Source: Lutibacter sp. B1
GTDB taxonomy: Bacteria > Bacteroidota > Bacteroidia > Flavobacteriales > Flavobacteriaceae
Assembly (NCBI RefSeq): GCF_012524075.1
Contig: NZ_JAAZUI010000007.1
Location: 100,664-164,663 of the forward strand
Direction of reading: 5' to 3'
Length of the DNA stretch: 64,000 nt
Numbering within the stretch: position 1 is the stretch's first letter; the number at the start of each line of letters is the position of its first letter. This document shows, one piece after another, positions 17,453-26,785 of the stretch. A program made the position numbers and the translations under genes. A model generated the notes under the pieces. It saw only the letters and a program-made list of their open reading frames with translations. It was not told where the DNA came from and made no database searches.

Positions 17453-17460
17453 CAAAAATA
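17453..17460 (-). promoter_or_regulatory. Probable -7 box for AraC copy 2
   Basis: The minus strand reads TATTTTTG (TAnnTTTG), 25 bp upstream of the ATG at 17427. The operator-like motif does not sit at the 39 or 60 bp spacing for this box. Confidence 0.45.
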
Positions 17461-17469
17461 GTATTAAAA

Positions 17470-17516
17470 TTTGATTAAATAGTATCACTATATCGTTGTA
17501 GTAAATATTAAATTTG
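17470..17516 (+). promoter_or_regulatory. SusC1 promoter with mannan-locus operator motif (39 bp spacing)
   Basis: The motif at 17470-17492 has the core TAAATAGTATCA inside an imperfect inverted repeat TGATT...TATCA. After a 16 bp linker comes the -7 box TAAATTTG at 17509-17516. The same layout with the same linker length occurs at 32918-32964. The motif would lie about 30-52 bp upstream of the start point, a usual position for AraC-type activators. The leader to the ATG at 17648 is about 125 nt. Confidence 0.65.
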
Positions 17517-17647
17517 TTATATATATAAAAACTAGCACAATAAATTAGTAAAATAATAAATTCTTTTCAAAGATAAGGGATTTATTATTTTCATGTTAGG
17601 TTAAGGTTTAATTAATAACAAAATTCAATTAACAAAAAAGATTTATT

Positions 17648-20600
17648 ATGAGAAATTATTTCTTTAGAAAATTTCTGTTTCTGGGAGCTTTATTGCTTAG
17701 CGGCTTTATGCAAGCCCAAATGATTTCAGGAACAGTATCGGACGTTAATGGTCCACTGCCTGGAGCAAACGTTCTTGTTAGAGGTACAACCAACGGTACA
17801 ACTACAGATTTTGATGGTAAATTCACTTTAAGTGAAGTTCCTTCAGATGCAGTTTTACATATTAGTTATGTTGGTTATGTAACACAGGAAGTAAGTGTTG
17901 CAGGAAAGTCTGTAATTAATGTGGTATTAGCCCAAAGCGCAGATGAATTAGACGAAGTTGTTGTAATTGGGTATGGTACCAAGAAAAAAAGTTTGGTAAC
18001 AGGTTCAATTTCAAGTATTGATGAAAGTCAAATTGAAAGCTCTTCAACACAACGTATAGAACAAGTTTTACAAGGTAAAACAGCAGGGGTTACTGTTGTT
18101 TCTTCTTCTGGAGCTCCAGGTAGTGGAGCTAAAGTTAGAATACGTGGTACCGGTTCTAATGGTAATGCAGACCCTCTTTATATTGTAGATGGAATGAAAG
18201 TTTCAACTATAGATAATATTGCCCCAAGTGATATTGCTAATATGGAGGTTTTAAAAGATGCTGCCTCTGCAGCTATTTATGGTACACAAGGTGCTAATGG
18301 TGTTGTAATTATTACAACAAAAAGAGGTAAAAAAGGACAATCAGTAATAAGCTATAACTCGCAATTTGGTATTCAAAGTGTAAGAACTGATATGAACTTA
18401 ATGAATGCTTCTCAATTTGTTCAGTATATGAATGAAGCAGGTCAAAACCAAGTTGTTGATAATGGTATCAATACAGATTGGATAGATGAAACATTCCAAG
18501 ATGCTTTTGTGCAAAGGCATGACCTTAGTTTTTCAGGTGCAACTGAAAAAACTTCATATTATTTATCAGGATCGTTATTAGATCAAGAAGGTATTGTTGG
18601 TAAAGAAAATTCAGGATACAAAAGATATACTTTAAGAGCTAATATTGTTAGCGAATTAAAAGATTGGTTAGAAATAGGAGCTAATATAACTTACGCAAAC
18701 ACAAACCAATCTCCTATTACTGAAGATGATTCTTATAGAGGAGTTGTTAATAACGTATTGTTAATTGACCCACTTACACCTGTGATTTATGATGGAGCTT
18801 TACCTGATAGAGCTGCAGAAGGTGTTGCAAATGGTACAGCAATGGTTACAAAAAATGGTAGAGTATATGGATATCCAACATACTCAACAGGTGAGGTAAT
18901 TAACCCTGTTGGTTATGCTAATTACGTATTTAGAGGTGAAGGTATTGATACAGATAGTTTTTTAACCTCTGTTTATGCTAAAATTAAATTGATGGAAGGC
19001 TTATCTTTTACAACTAGATTTGGTTATGAAAGAGCAAATATGATCGATAATAGGTGGACTCCAATTTATGTTGTAGGTGCAGAGGCGTCAAATACAAGTG
19101 TATCATTAGCACACGATATTGATAGAAACTCAAGATGGTTGTGGGAAAATTTCGCAACTTATACCAAAGAGTTTAATGACCACTCGTTAACAGCTATGGT
19201 AGGTTATTCTGCAGAAAAAATTAAAAATCCATATTACAGTCTAAAAGGAGGTTCTGTTGAAAGAAGTATTGATGAATTTGCTTATTTTGATTATACTGCC
19301 AGAGCTAATGATGTGATAGGAGGAGCTATTTATGAAAAAAATATGACATCTATATTTGGTAGATTGTCTTATGACTATATGGGAAAATACATGGTTGAAG
19401 GTTCTTTAAGATATGATGAATCTAGTGTGTTCCCAAAATCAGATAAAGGAGACCTTTTCCCTGCTGTATCTGTAGGTTGGGTACTATCTAAAGAAGATTT
19501 TTGGAAACAAGATGCTAAGATTGATTATTTGAAATTACGTGCCAGTTGGGGACAAAATGGTAGTGATGCTAACCTAGAAGGTAACGGAGATTTAGAATTT
19601 TGGCAAACAGTAGCTAGTGATGGAGGTTATGTTGTTCCTGTAATTTACGAAGGAGTAGGAGGTTACAATGTAGGAGATTTGGCAAATCCTAAATTGGTTT
19701 GGGAAAAGTCTGAACAGTTTGATATTGGGTTCGATTTAAGAGCCTTTAACGGAAAATTTAATTTCTCTGCAGATTATTACAATAAAGAAACAAAAGACCT
19801 ATTAATTACTGATGGAAATTTAATTGTTCCCGGTTCTGTAGGTAGAACTTTAGGTCCGATAAATGCAGGAACTATTGAAAACAAAGGTTTTGAATTTGAA
19901 GCAGGATATAAAGATACAACAGAAGGTGGTTTTACCTATGGTATTAATTTTAACTTATCTACTTTAGATAATGAAACTACAGATGTATCAGTTAATGCTG
20001 CTTTAAATGGAGCAACTATCCCTGGAGGAGAGCCTGTAACTCGTTTTGAAGAAGGACATCCTGTATGGTATTTCTACGGATATAAAACAAATGGTATTGA
20101 TTCACAAACAGGAGCACCAATAATTGTTGATACTGATGGAAATGGTACAATAACCAATAATGATAAAACTGAAATTGGTTCACCACATCCTGACTTATTG
20201 TATGGAGCTAGTATTAATTTAGGTTATAAAAACTTTGATTTCAGTTTAAACTTACAAGGTACAGAGGGTAATGACATTTTTGCAGCATACCATCAGCCTT
20301 CACGTCCTTTAACCAATAAACCGGTTGAATATTTTAATGGTAGATGGACACAGCCAGGTGATGCAAATGCAAAATATCCGGGAGCATCACAAATAAATGG
20401 TTATTATGATACTGATCTTATGATAGATGACGGTTCATATATGAGAATTAAACAAATACAATTAGGTTATACTTTACCAACAAGTATTGTTGAAAAAATA
20501 AATCTAAAAAAACTTAGAGTTTATATTTCTCTTGATGATTATTTCACATTTACAAAATATAATGGTTTAGACCCTGAAGCAGGTAGTTATGAAGATAATA

Positions 20601-20671
20601 GCCAAGGTGTAGATAGAGGATTTTATCCAATTCCTGGAAAAGCTTTATTTGGTTTATCAGTTGATTTTTAA
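17648..20671 (+). CDS. SusC-family TonB-dependent outer-membrane receptor (SusC1)
   Basis: 1007 residues. The signal peptide is residues 1-24. A CarboxypepD_reg-like domain spans about 25-97, a TonB-box region about 99-110 (DELDEVVVIGYG), then the plug domain (about 115-225) and a 22-strand barrel ending in ALFGLSVDF. It imports oligosaccharides across the outer membrane with its SusD partner 25 bp downstream, powered by TonB-ExbBD. Context (mannanases, GH130) makes manno-oligosaccharides the likely substrate. Expression is expected from the operator-bearing promoter at 17470-17516. Confidence 0.95.
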   Translation: MRNYFFRKFLFLGALLLSGFMQAQMISGTVSDVNGPLPGANVLVRGTTNGTTTDFDGKFTLSEVPSDAVLHISYVGYVTQEVSVAGKSVINVVLAQSADELDEVVVIGYGTKKKSLVTGSISSIDESQIESSSTQRIEQVLQGKTAGVTVVSSSGAPGSGAKVRIRGTGSNGNADPLYIVDGMKVSTIDNIAPSDIANMEVLKDAASAAIYGTQGANGVVIITTKRGKKGQSVISYNSQFGIQSVRTDMNLMNASQFVQYMNEAGQNQVVDNGINTDWIDETFQDAFVQRHDLSFSGATEKTSYYLSGSLLDQEGIVGKENSGYKRYTLRANIVSELKDWLEIGANITYANTNQSPITEDDSYRGVVNNVLLIDPLTPVIYDGALPDRAAEGVANGTAMVTKNGRVYGYPTYSTGEVINPVGYANYVFRGEGIDTDSFLTSVYAKIKLMEGLSFTTRFGYERANMIDNRWTPIYVVGAEASNTSVSLAHDIDRNSRWLWENFATYTKEFNDHSLTAMVGYSAEKIKNPYYSLKGGSVERSIDEFAYFDYTARANDVIGGAIYEKNMTSIFGRLSYDYMGKYMVEGSLRYDESSVFPKSDKGDLFPAVSVGWVLSKEDFWKQDAKIDYLKLRASWGQNGSDANLEGNGDLEFWQTVASDGGYVVPVIYEGVGGYNVGDLANPKLVWEKSEQFDIGFDLRAFNGKFNFSADYYNKETKDLLITDGNLIVPGSVGRTLGPINAGTIENKGFEFEAGYKDTTEGGFTYGINFNLSTLDNETTDVSVNAALNGATIPGGEPVTRFEEGHPVWYFYGYKTNGIDSQTGAPIIVDTDGNGTITNNDKTEIGSPHPDLLYGASINLGYKNFDFSLNLQGTEGNDIFAAYHQPSRPLTNKPVEYFNGRWTQPGDANAKYPGASQINGYYDTDLMIDDGSYMRIKQIQLGYTLPTSIVEKINLKKLRVYISLDDYFTFTKYNGLDPEAGSYEDNSQGVDRGFYPIPGKALFGLSVDF

Positions 20672-20696
20672 TAAAAAATAAATTAGTAATATAATT

Positions 20697-22226
20697 ATGA
20701 AAAAAATAATTTTTACCGTAATAACATCACTTTTAATTTTTACTTCATGTAGTGATGATTTTGTTGAGAATCCACCTACAGGTACATTAGATACCGAGTA
20801 TGTGTTCTCAACTGAGGAAAATGTAGAAAAAGCTGTACTTGGATTATATGATCTTATGCAATATAATTATGCCAAAGATTGGCATAGTGCTTACTTTGTA
20901 AAATTATTGCCTGGAGACGATGCTAATGCAGCAGGAGGAAATGCAGGAGACCAAGCTCAATTACAAGATATTGATGATTATGCAAACGTTTCAATTTCAA
21001 ACACTTCTATTACAAGTAATTGGGATTTGTTTTACAGAGTTATTGCATTAGCCAATGTTATTGTTGATAATGTGGAAGGAAGCTCATTAAGCAATAAAGC
21101 AAAGGTGTTGGCAGAAGCTAAATTTATGCGTGCATGGTGTTATTTTGAATTAACTACCATGTGGGGAGATGTACCGTTAAGATTACATAATCCTGATGTA
21201 GTAAGTCCTGAAGCTTTTGCGTTAGCTAAAAGCCCAAGAACTGAAATTTATACACAAGTTGAGTCTGATTTAACAGAGGCAATAACAGGATTGCCTGATA
21301 AATCTGCTGTCTCTGAAAATTTTAGAGTGTGTAAAGGAACTGCTCAAGCATTAATGGGAAAAGTATTGGTTTTTCAAGAAAAATATAGTCAAGCTATTCC
21401 TTATTTAGCTGCTGTTATTGCTAATCCGGCTCATGATTTAGAGCCTGATCCTGCTAATGTTTGGACTATAGGTTCTGAATTTGGTATAGAATCTCTTTTT
21501 GAGTTAGGTTATATTTCTACCGAAGGATATGATTGGGGTAGTTTTAAATGGGGAGGACGTGTTGAAAGCAATGCACATATAATATTAATGGGTACAAGAG
21601 ATTTCTTTGATGTGGCTCCTGTAGGTTTACTTAATGGTTGGGGCTTTAATTTACCAACTAAAAAATTGATTGATGCATTTGATGCAATGGGAGATACTGA
21701 GCGTAAAGCAGCTACTTTAATGACAGAAGCGGAATTGATTGCAGGCGGAGGAGCAGTAAAAGAACCTGCTGAAAACATTTGGGATTACGAAGGAGCTATA
21801 AGAATAAAGTATACAACACGTGCAAGTGATACAAGTCCTGAAGGAACCGTAAGAGAATTAAATTACACTACCAACTGGAGGTTATTACGATACGCAGAGG
21901 TGCTTTTATTGGCAGCAGAAGCTTACAATAAAGATGGTCAAGACGGACAAGCTCTAATTGAATTGAATAAAGTTCATGAAAGAGCAGGTTTAGCTCCTTT
22001 ATCAGGACTTACCGGAGACGCTTTATTCAATGCTATTGTAAATGAAAAATTCTTAGAATTAGCACATGAAGGCCAGCGTTTTTGGGATTTGGTAAGATGG
22101 GGAAGAGCAGCAACAGAATTGGCAGGAACAGGATATGCATCTAAAAATGATTTATTCCCTATTCCGGTTACAGAAATTGAATTAAACGATGCGTTAACCA
22201 ACGCAGACCAGAATCCTGGATATTAG
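20697..22226 (+). CDS. SusD-family surface glycan-binding lipoprotein (SusD1)
   Basis: 509 residues. The lipoprotein signal ends at Cys18 (TSCSDDF), and the following acidic residues fit the flavobacterial surface-export signal. SusD/RagB helical TPR-like architecture is evident, with family motifs such as AEAKFMRAWCYFELTTMWGDVPL and, near the C-terminus, FLELAHEGQRFWDLVRWG. It caps the SusC1 barrel. It is co-transcribed with susC1 (25 bp gap) and followed by a strong hairpin at 22265-22290. Confidence 0.95.
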   Translation: MKKIIFTVITSLLIFTSCSDDFVENPPTGTLDTEYVFSTEENVEKAVLGLYDLMQYNYAKDWHSAYFVKLLPGDDANAAGGNAGDQAQLQDIDDYANVSISNTSITSNWDLFYRVIALANVIVDNVEGSSLSNKAKVLAEAKFMRAWCYFELTTMWGDVPLRLHNPDVVSPEAFALAKSPRTEIYTQVESDLTEAITGLPDKSAVSENFRVCKGTAQALMGKVLVFQEKYSQAIPYLAAVIANPAHDLEPDPANVWTIGSEFGIESLFELGYISTEGYDWGSFKWGGRVESNAHIILMGTRDFFDVAPVGLLNGWGFNLPTKKLIDAFDAMGDTERKAATLMTEAELIAGGGAVKEPAENIWDYEGAIRIKYTTRASDTSPEGTVRELNYTTNWRLLRYAEVLLLAAEAYNKDGQDGQALIELNKVHERAGLAPLSGLTGDALFNAIVNEKFLELAHEGQRFWDLVRWGRAATELAGTGYASKNDLFPIPVTEIELNDALTNADQNPGY

Positions 22227-22264
22227 TCAAAATTAGGTGATTTTATTTTGAATTAATTTGAAGT

Positions 22265-22290
22265 GCAGCGTGAGTAATTACTCACGCTGC
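22265..22290 (+). terminator. Palindromic hairpin after susD1
   Basis: A 26 bp perfect palindrome (13 bp arms, GC-rich at the base, GCAGCGTGAG...CTCACGCTGC), 38 bp after the susD1 stop. It is followed by TTGTTT, a short T-rich tail. Confidence 0.7.
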
Positions 22291-22385
22291 TTGTTTAAAA
22301 AAAGTAGATAATAAATAACTAATACACGAGTTTGAAAAAAAATAACTGATAACTAATAGATATGTTTTTGGTTGATTAAGAGCCT

Positions 22386-22464
22386 GTTATTCCAGCGAAG
22401 GCTGGAATGACAAAAATATAATAAGCGCATCATAATGTATAAACTGTTTTAATTATAATCGAAT
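22386..22464 (+). repeat. Dispersed hairpin repeat, copy A
   Basis: It starts with a hairpin (ATTCCAGC-GAAG-GCTGGAAT, extendable by GTT/GAC) followed by a spacer and the tail AACTGTTTTAATTA...ATCGAAT. A diverged inverted copy lies at 41446-41525. Hairpins of this ATTCC(n)GCGAAGG type recur in intergenic DNA of many flavobacteria. Confidence 0.6.
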
Positions 22465-22527
22465 CCTCATTTCATTATTTAAAGTATTTAAAAATAAAGG
22501 ATTGGAGAGAATTGCTATTTATTTATT

Positions 22528-22561
22528 AAAAAAAGCCGAAGCATTATGCTTCGGCTTTTTT
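22528..22561 (-). terminator. Bidirectional terminator after the GH27 gene
   Basis: GCCGAAGCA and TGCTTCGGC form a perfect 9 bp stem with a 3 nt loop, flanked by seven A on the left and six T on the right. It works in either direction and lies 19 bp after the GH27 stop on the minus strand. Confidence 0.9.
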
Positions 22562-22580
22562 GTAGAATACTATTTTAATG

Positions 22581-23789
22581 TTATTTTTTTTGAAGTTTTA
22601 TCATTAAAACATCATGAACTCCAATAGTAGTTTTTAATTTTTTTGAAGTATCTCCCAAGTTTTTATGGTTGAATAAATCTCTGATAGTGTAAATATTATT
22701 TTTTAAATCTAAAAACTTTCCATTTACATCATCTCCAATTTCATGTTTAGTCCAATCAAATTCAAAATCAATTGGCTCATCATTCATATTTACAAAAGTT
22801 ATAGCCCAATTACCATCAGCAAGTGGTTTTAGCCAAGTTTCAACATTAAATTCATTAGAAAATCTAAAGCCTTGAATACCTAATTTATCTTGATTAACTG
22901 CTATTACTTCTTTATTAGAGAGTGTTTTTATGGTTTCAGGTGTAGCTGTTCTTAAATCATTTCCCATAATTAATGGAGAAGCCAACATACTCCACATTGC
23001 AAAATGACTTCTATCTTCAGCGTCAGTCATGCCGTTACCAACTTCCATCATGTCGAAATCATTAAAATGACCAGGACCGGATGCTTTACGAATATCTTTT
23101 CTTAAATTGATGATTTTCCAAACTCCCCATGATGACCATGAACCATGGCCAACTTCACAATCCCAGCAATTAATAATATCGCCTGTAACTCTCCATAAAT
23201 GACCAACATCTTTAGCCCATTTCCAAGGTTCATTATCTCCCCATTCGCAAATACTGAATACAATAGGTCTGCCTGCAGCTTTTAAAGCGTCTCTCATTGT
23301 CATGTAAGCACCTTCAGCATTTAATTTGTCAGTATTACACCAATCGTATTTTAAGTAGTCAACATCCCATGAAGCATATAAACGTGCATCTTGGTATTCG
23401 TAACCACGGCTTCCGGGATAACCACCACAAGTTTTTGAACCGGCACAATTGTACAATCCAAATTTTAAACCTTTTGAGTGTACATAATCAGCTAAAGCTT
23501 TCATGCCATTAGGAAATTTTACGGGGTCAGCTATTAAATTTCCGTTAGCGTCACGTTCTTTTGCCATCCAACCATCGTCTAAAACAATGTATTCATAACC
23601 GGCATCTTTTAAACCCAATTCAACAAATTTATCTGCAACATCTTTTACCAATTGTTCATTAATATTGGTAGAAAAAGTATTCCAGCTGTTCCAGCCCAAA
23701 GGAGGTGTTTGAGCTAATCCTTCAAATTTTTGAGCAAAGGAGTTTAAACTTACGGTTATTAAAAATAGTATAATTAAATTTTTTTTCAT
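22581..23789 (-). CDS. Alpha-galactosidase, glycoside hydrolase family 27
   Basis: 402 residues. The signal peptide is residues 1-20. The (beta/alpha)8 domain shows the GH27 signatures TPPLGWNSWNTF, VLDDGWM, the nucleophile Asp149 in YLKYDWC, and the acid/base Asp204 in RVTGDI. A C-terminal beta-sandwich follows. It removes alpha-1,6-galactose side chains from galactomannan or galactoglucomannan, clearing the backbone for the mannanases. It lies downstream of the SusC2-SusD2-TIG-FAS1 genes on the same strand, separated by a hairpin at 23812-23843 that could reduce but need not stop read-through. No separate promoter is obvious. Confidence 0.94.
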   Translation of the reverse strand: MKKNLIILFLITVSLNSFAQKFEGLAQTPPLGWNSWNTFSTNINEQLVKDVADKFVELGLKDAGYEYIVLDDGWMAKERDANGNLIADPVKFPNGMKALADYVHSKGLKFGLYNCAGSKTCGGYPGSRGYEYQDARLYASWDVDYLKYDWCNTDKLNAEGAYMTMRDALKAAGRPIVFSICEWGDNEPWKWAKDVGHLWRVTGDIINCWDCEVGHGSWSSWGVWKIINLRKDIRKASGPGHFNDFDMMEVGNGMTDAEDRSHFAMWSMLASPLIMGNDLRTATPETIKTLSNKEVIAVNQDKLGIQGFRFSNEFNVETWLKPLADGNWAITFVNMNDEPIDFEFDWTKHEIGDDVNGKFLDLKNNIYTIRDLFNHKNLGDTSKKLKTTIGVHDVLMIKLQKK

Positions 23790-23811
23790 TTTTTGAGATT
23801 TATTTTAACAA

Positions 23812-23843
23812 ATATTCCCTGTAAATTACTCTACAGGGAATAT
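23812..23843 (-). terminator. Perfect 12 bp hairpin between the FAS1 lipoprotein and GH27 genes
   Basis: ATATTCCCTGTA pairs exactly with TACAGGGAATAT around an 8 nt loop. On the minus strand it is followed by a moderately T-rich stretch. It is probably a partial terminator or mRNA-stability hairpin inside the operon. Confidence 0.6.
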
Positions 23844-23878
23844 ATGATTTATTCAAACAAGTTTTAATGGTTTAATAT

Positions 23879-26752
23879 TTATTGAAACTCAAATCTAATG
23901 TTATCCATTGAGAAATTTAACATTGATGTTCCACTATAAGCAACACCAATTTCGTTGTCTACTAAGCTATAATCTGACACTCCAACATCGGTTAGAGGTA
24001 CTGTAATAGTTTGCCATCCGTCTGATGTTACACTTGTAGCATCCCAATCGTAGAATATATCACCACCAGAACCTTCGAATCGGAATTTTAAAACACCGTC
24101 AGTAAAAGGTTCTATAACATTGATATCAAATTTAAGAACATAACTATCTATATTAGTGCCAATAGTGGCACCAGGGAAATTATTACCTTCATTTCTAAAG
24201 AATAAACCTAACCAATCTTTACCTTGTACGTTAGTTGCGTTAAAGAAAGGGGTACCATCTACACTTGCAGCTTCGTCTGTTACTGTTGAATTAGCAACAT
24301 CACCCCACCAAGAGTCTAAACCAGTTCCGTTAAAGTTAAAGTAAACTAAGCTTTCATCTGCTACAGGGTCAACAGGGCTATCGCTAACAATTGTTACTTC
24401 AGGATCAAATCCCCAATTATCAATATATACTCCTGCATAAGGGTACTCACAAGTTTCGCAGCTAGCAAACTTAATTGCAATTTCGTTAATTGTAGAAGGA
24501 TTTCCTAAAGCAGATAAAGGTATTGTAACTGTAGTCCATTGTCCAGCAGCACTATTAAATTTATAGGTATTATCCCAATTTCCGCCAGCTTCAACTTCAA
24601 AACTAAGTACATCATCTGTATAAATATCAAATTGCATTTCAGAATATTGTGAAATATCTAAATTAAAATCAGCAAGTTTGTAACCTGAGTCAGCTTTTGT
24701 GAATTCTATATTAAGTGAATAGTCTCCTGTTTTAACAATTGCATCACTTAATGTATTTACACTAGTTACATCCCATGACCACTCTCCATTTGTAGTATTT
24801 GTATTGGTAAAGAAATCAGTAAATCCTTCTTCATAAATTGGTAATCCGAAAGTAAGCACTTCAGTACCTACTGTTTCATAACCTTGAAGATCAAATCCAA
24901 CATCATCAATATAAATAGTTTGTCCGCCTACACCGTCATTAGTTACTTCTTTAAATCTAATTGCATCCATTTTTAAATCTCCAAACTCACTTATAGGTAT
25001 TTCAATTTCGGTCCATACTCCCGGAGTTATAGCAACTTCAACACCTGTATCACAATCACATAAAGCAACTAAAACAGTTGTTGCAGTATCTCCATATACT
25101 GAGAAGTGGAAGGTAGAATAACCTGACACATCAATGCCTCCTGCACCAATTTGTGAAGATCCCCACTGTCCTTCGTAATCAAGTTTTATTGCAGCAGTAC
25201 CATTACTCACATTTTCTGTATTAGCATAATCGTAAGTGCCTCCCCAGCCATCCCAAGCTGAGAATCCTTCACCTAAAGCGTCTTTATAAACAGAAAGAGC
25301 AAAAATAGGGGCGCCTTTTTCACCTTGTCCTAAACCAAATAGATTAACGATATAATCAGAAATTAATACTCTTTTAATTCCGTGTACTGCACCGTTAACT
25401 GCGCCTAAGTCTGTAATTTCAAAGCCGGCTGGATTTCCAAATTTAGATACAATAACAGGAGCTTCAGGATCTGTTAAATCTAACGTAAAGTTTTCTCCTT
25501 GTGCGGTTGTAACATCTCCATTTGTAAAATCAGCTGATAGCATTGTACTTGCAACTAGATGATATTCAACTACAGATTTTAAAACATCAATATCGAAATC
25601 AGCTAAGCTAGAATAACCTAAGCTTCCCATAAATCCTGTAAAAGCAGCATCATTTGGTGCAAATGCTGTAAAAGTATCTACTTTAAGAGCGTCTGATAAA
25701 CCTACTAAATCTACAGCTTCAATAAATATTGCATAACCAGCGTCTTTCGCTCTTAAATAAACGTTGAATGTTGCGTCTTTTATGGCTTCAGCAAATTGAG
25801 TTGTTAGTAAAACTCTGTCAATAACATGAACAATACCATTAACCATTTGGATATCGCTAAGAGTTACATTAGCATCAACTTCTGATTTATCATCAATTAC
25901 GGTTCCGTTAATAGCAATAGTTTCACCTTGCACGGTAACTTTTTCTTGGCCATTCATATCACCAATTAGCGAGTTTTCATCTTTTATTATATGATATTCA
26001 AGAACTGGTTTTAAAAGATCTTCAGGGACTTCACTTAAACTAGCATACCCAAGTTCACTTTGAACAGCTTGCATAAAAGATGTAAATGCGATATTTGTTG
26101 GCACAAATACAGTAAATGGCCCTTCGCCTCTTAAAGTTTCTTCTAAAGCTACTTGTTTTATGGCTGAAACAAATGTTGAATAATCTGAATTAGCTTCTGC
26201 AACATCTGGTATCATAGGTGGAATCAAAACAGTATTAATTGTATGAACAATACCGTTAGTTGCACCTAAGTCATATAAACCTTCAACTGTTGAAGCTGTT
26301 CCATTTAAAAGTAGACCATCATCTTCAGTATTGATATGTAAGCTTAAATTATTACCTGTTGGGTCAGTAGCTAACATATCAATATAACCAGTTGTAAGGT
26401 TATTTGAAAATTCAGGAATTCTTGCTTCTCTGATATGATATAATATAAGGGTTTCTAAATTATCAATTTCATCTAAGCTTGTAACTCCCAGTTTACTGAA
26501 TAAAGCATTAAAGGCTTCGTTTGTTGGAGCATATACAGTATGGTTTCCATCATTAACATTTATAGTGGCATTAGCTTCAACTAACGTAAGGGCTTCTTCG
26601 AAAATAGATAAATTATTTTCTGCTAAAATATCTGAAATTGATTTTATTTCATTTGTAACGGGATAGATCTTATCATCCTCATCACAAGAAAAGACCGTTA
26701 AAGCAATAACTAAGAGTATTGCCAGTTTATTAATAAATTTTAAATTTTTCAT
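23879..26752 (-). CDS. Surface lipoprotein with three FAS1 domains and carbohydrate-binding-like modules
   Basis: 957 residues. The lipoprotein signal ends at Cys23 (FSCDEDD), with an acidic surface-export tail. Three fasciclin (FAS1) repeats occupy about 37-170, 175-320 and 330-470, each with the YAPTNEAF or FAPNDAAF-type box and the late NGIVHVIDRVL-type box. Three beta-sandwich segments follow at about 480-625, 630-785 and 795-957. Each has an ends-in-Asp motif such as YIDDVGFD, YIDNWGFD or SMDNIRFEF, typical of calcium-binding CBM folds. Within a SusCD operon this is probably a surface glycan-binding protein. FAS1 domains usually mediate adhesion, so this fusion is unusual. The binding specificity is unknown. 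Confidence 0.82.
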   Translation of the reverse strand: MKNLKFINKLAILLVIALTVFSCDEDDKIYPVTNEIKSISDILAENNLSIFEEALTLVEANATINVNDGNHTVYAPTNEAFNALFSKLGVTSLDEIDNLETLILYHIREARIPEFSNNLTTGYIDMLATDPTGNNLSLHINTEDDGLLLNGTASTVEGLYDLGATNGIVHTINTVLIPPMIPDVAEANSDYSTFVSAIKQVALEETLRGEGPFTVFVPTNIAFTSFMQAVQSELGYASLSEVPEDLLKPVLEYHIIKDENSLIGDMNGQEKVTVQGETIAINGTVIDDKSEVDANVTLSDIQMVNGIVHVIDRVLLTTQFAEAIKDATFNVYLRAKDAGYAIFIEAVDLVGLSDALKVDTFTAFAPNDAAFTGFMGSLGYSSLADFDIDVLKSVVEYHLVASTMLSADFTNGDVTTAQGENFTLDLTDPEAPVIVSKFGNPAGFEITDLGAVNGAVHGIKRVLISDYIVNLFGLGQGEKGAPIFALSVYKDALGEGFSAWDGWGGTYDYANTENVSNGTAAIKLDYEGQWGSSQIGAGGIDVSGYSTFHFSVYGDTATTVLVALCDCDTGVEVAITPGVWTEIEIPISEFGDLKMDAIRFKEVTNDGVGGQTIYIDDVGFDLQGYETVGTEVLTFGLPIYEEGFTDFFTNTNTTNGEWSWDVTSVNTLSDAIVKTGDYSLNIEFTKADSGYKLADFNLDISQYSEMQFDIYTDDVLSFEVEAGGNWDNTYKFNSAAGQWTTVTIPLSALGNPSTINEIAIKFASCETCEYPYAGVYIDNWGFDPEVTIVSDSPVDPVADESLVYFNFNGTGLDSWWGDVANSTVTDEAASVDGTPFFNATNVQGKDWLGLFFRNEGNNFPGATIGTNIDSYVLKFDINVIEPFTDGVLKFRFEGSGGDIFYDWDATSVTSDGWQTITVPLTDVGVSDYSLVDNEIGVAYSGTSMLNFSMDNIRFEFQ

Positions 26753-26785
26753 AATTTCTAATAATTTTTATTAAACGGAACAATA

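Larger units (their letters stand above)
22227..22580. other. Intergenic region between convergent susD1 and the GH27 gene
   Basis: 354 bp without a gene. It holds a 26 bp perfect palindrome (22265-22290), one copy of an approximately 80 bp dispersed hairpin repeat (22386-22464), and a strong bidirectional terminator (22528-22561). The rest is AT-rich with no recognisable feature. Confidence 0.8.
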
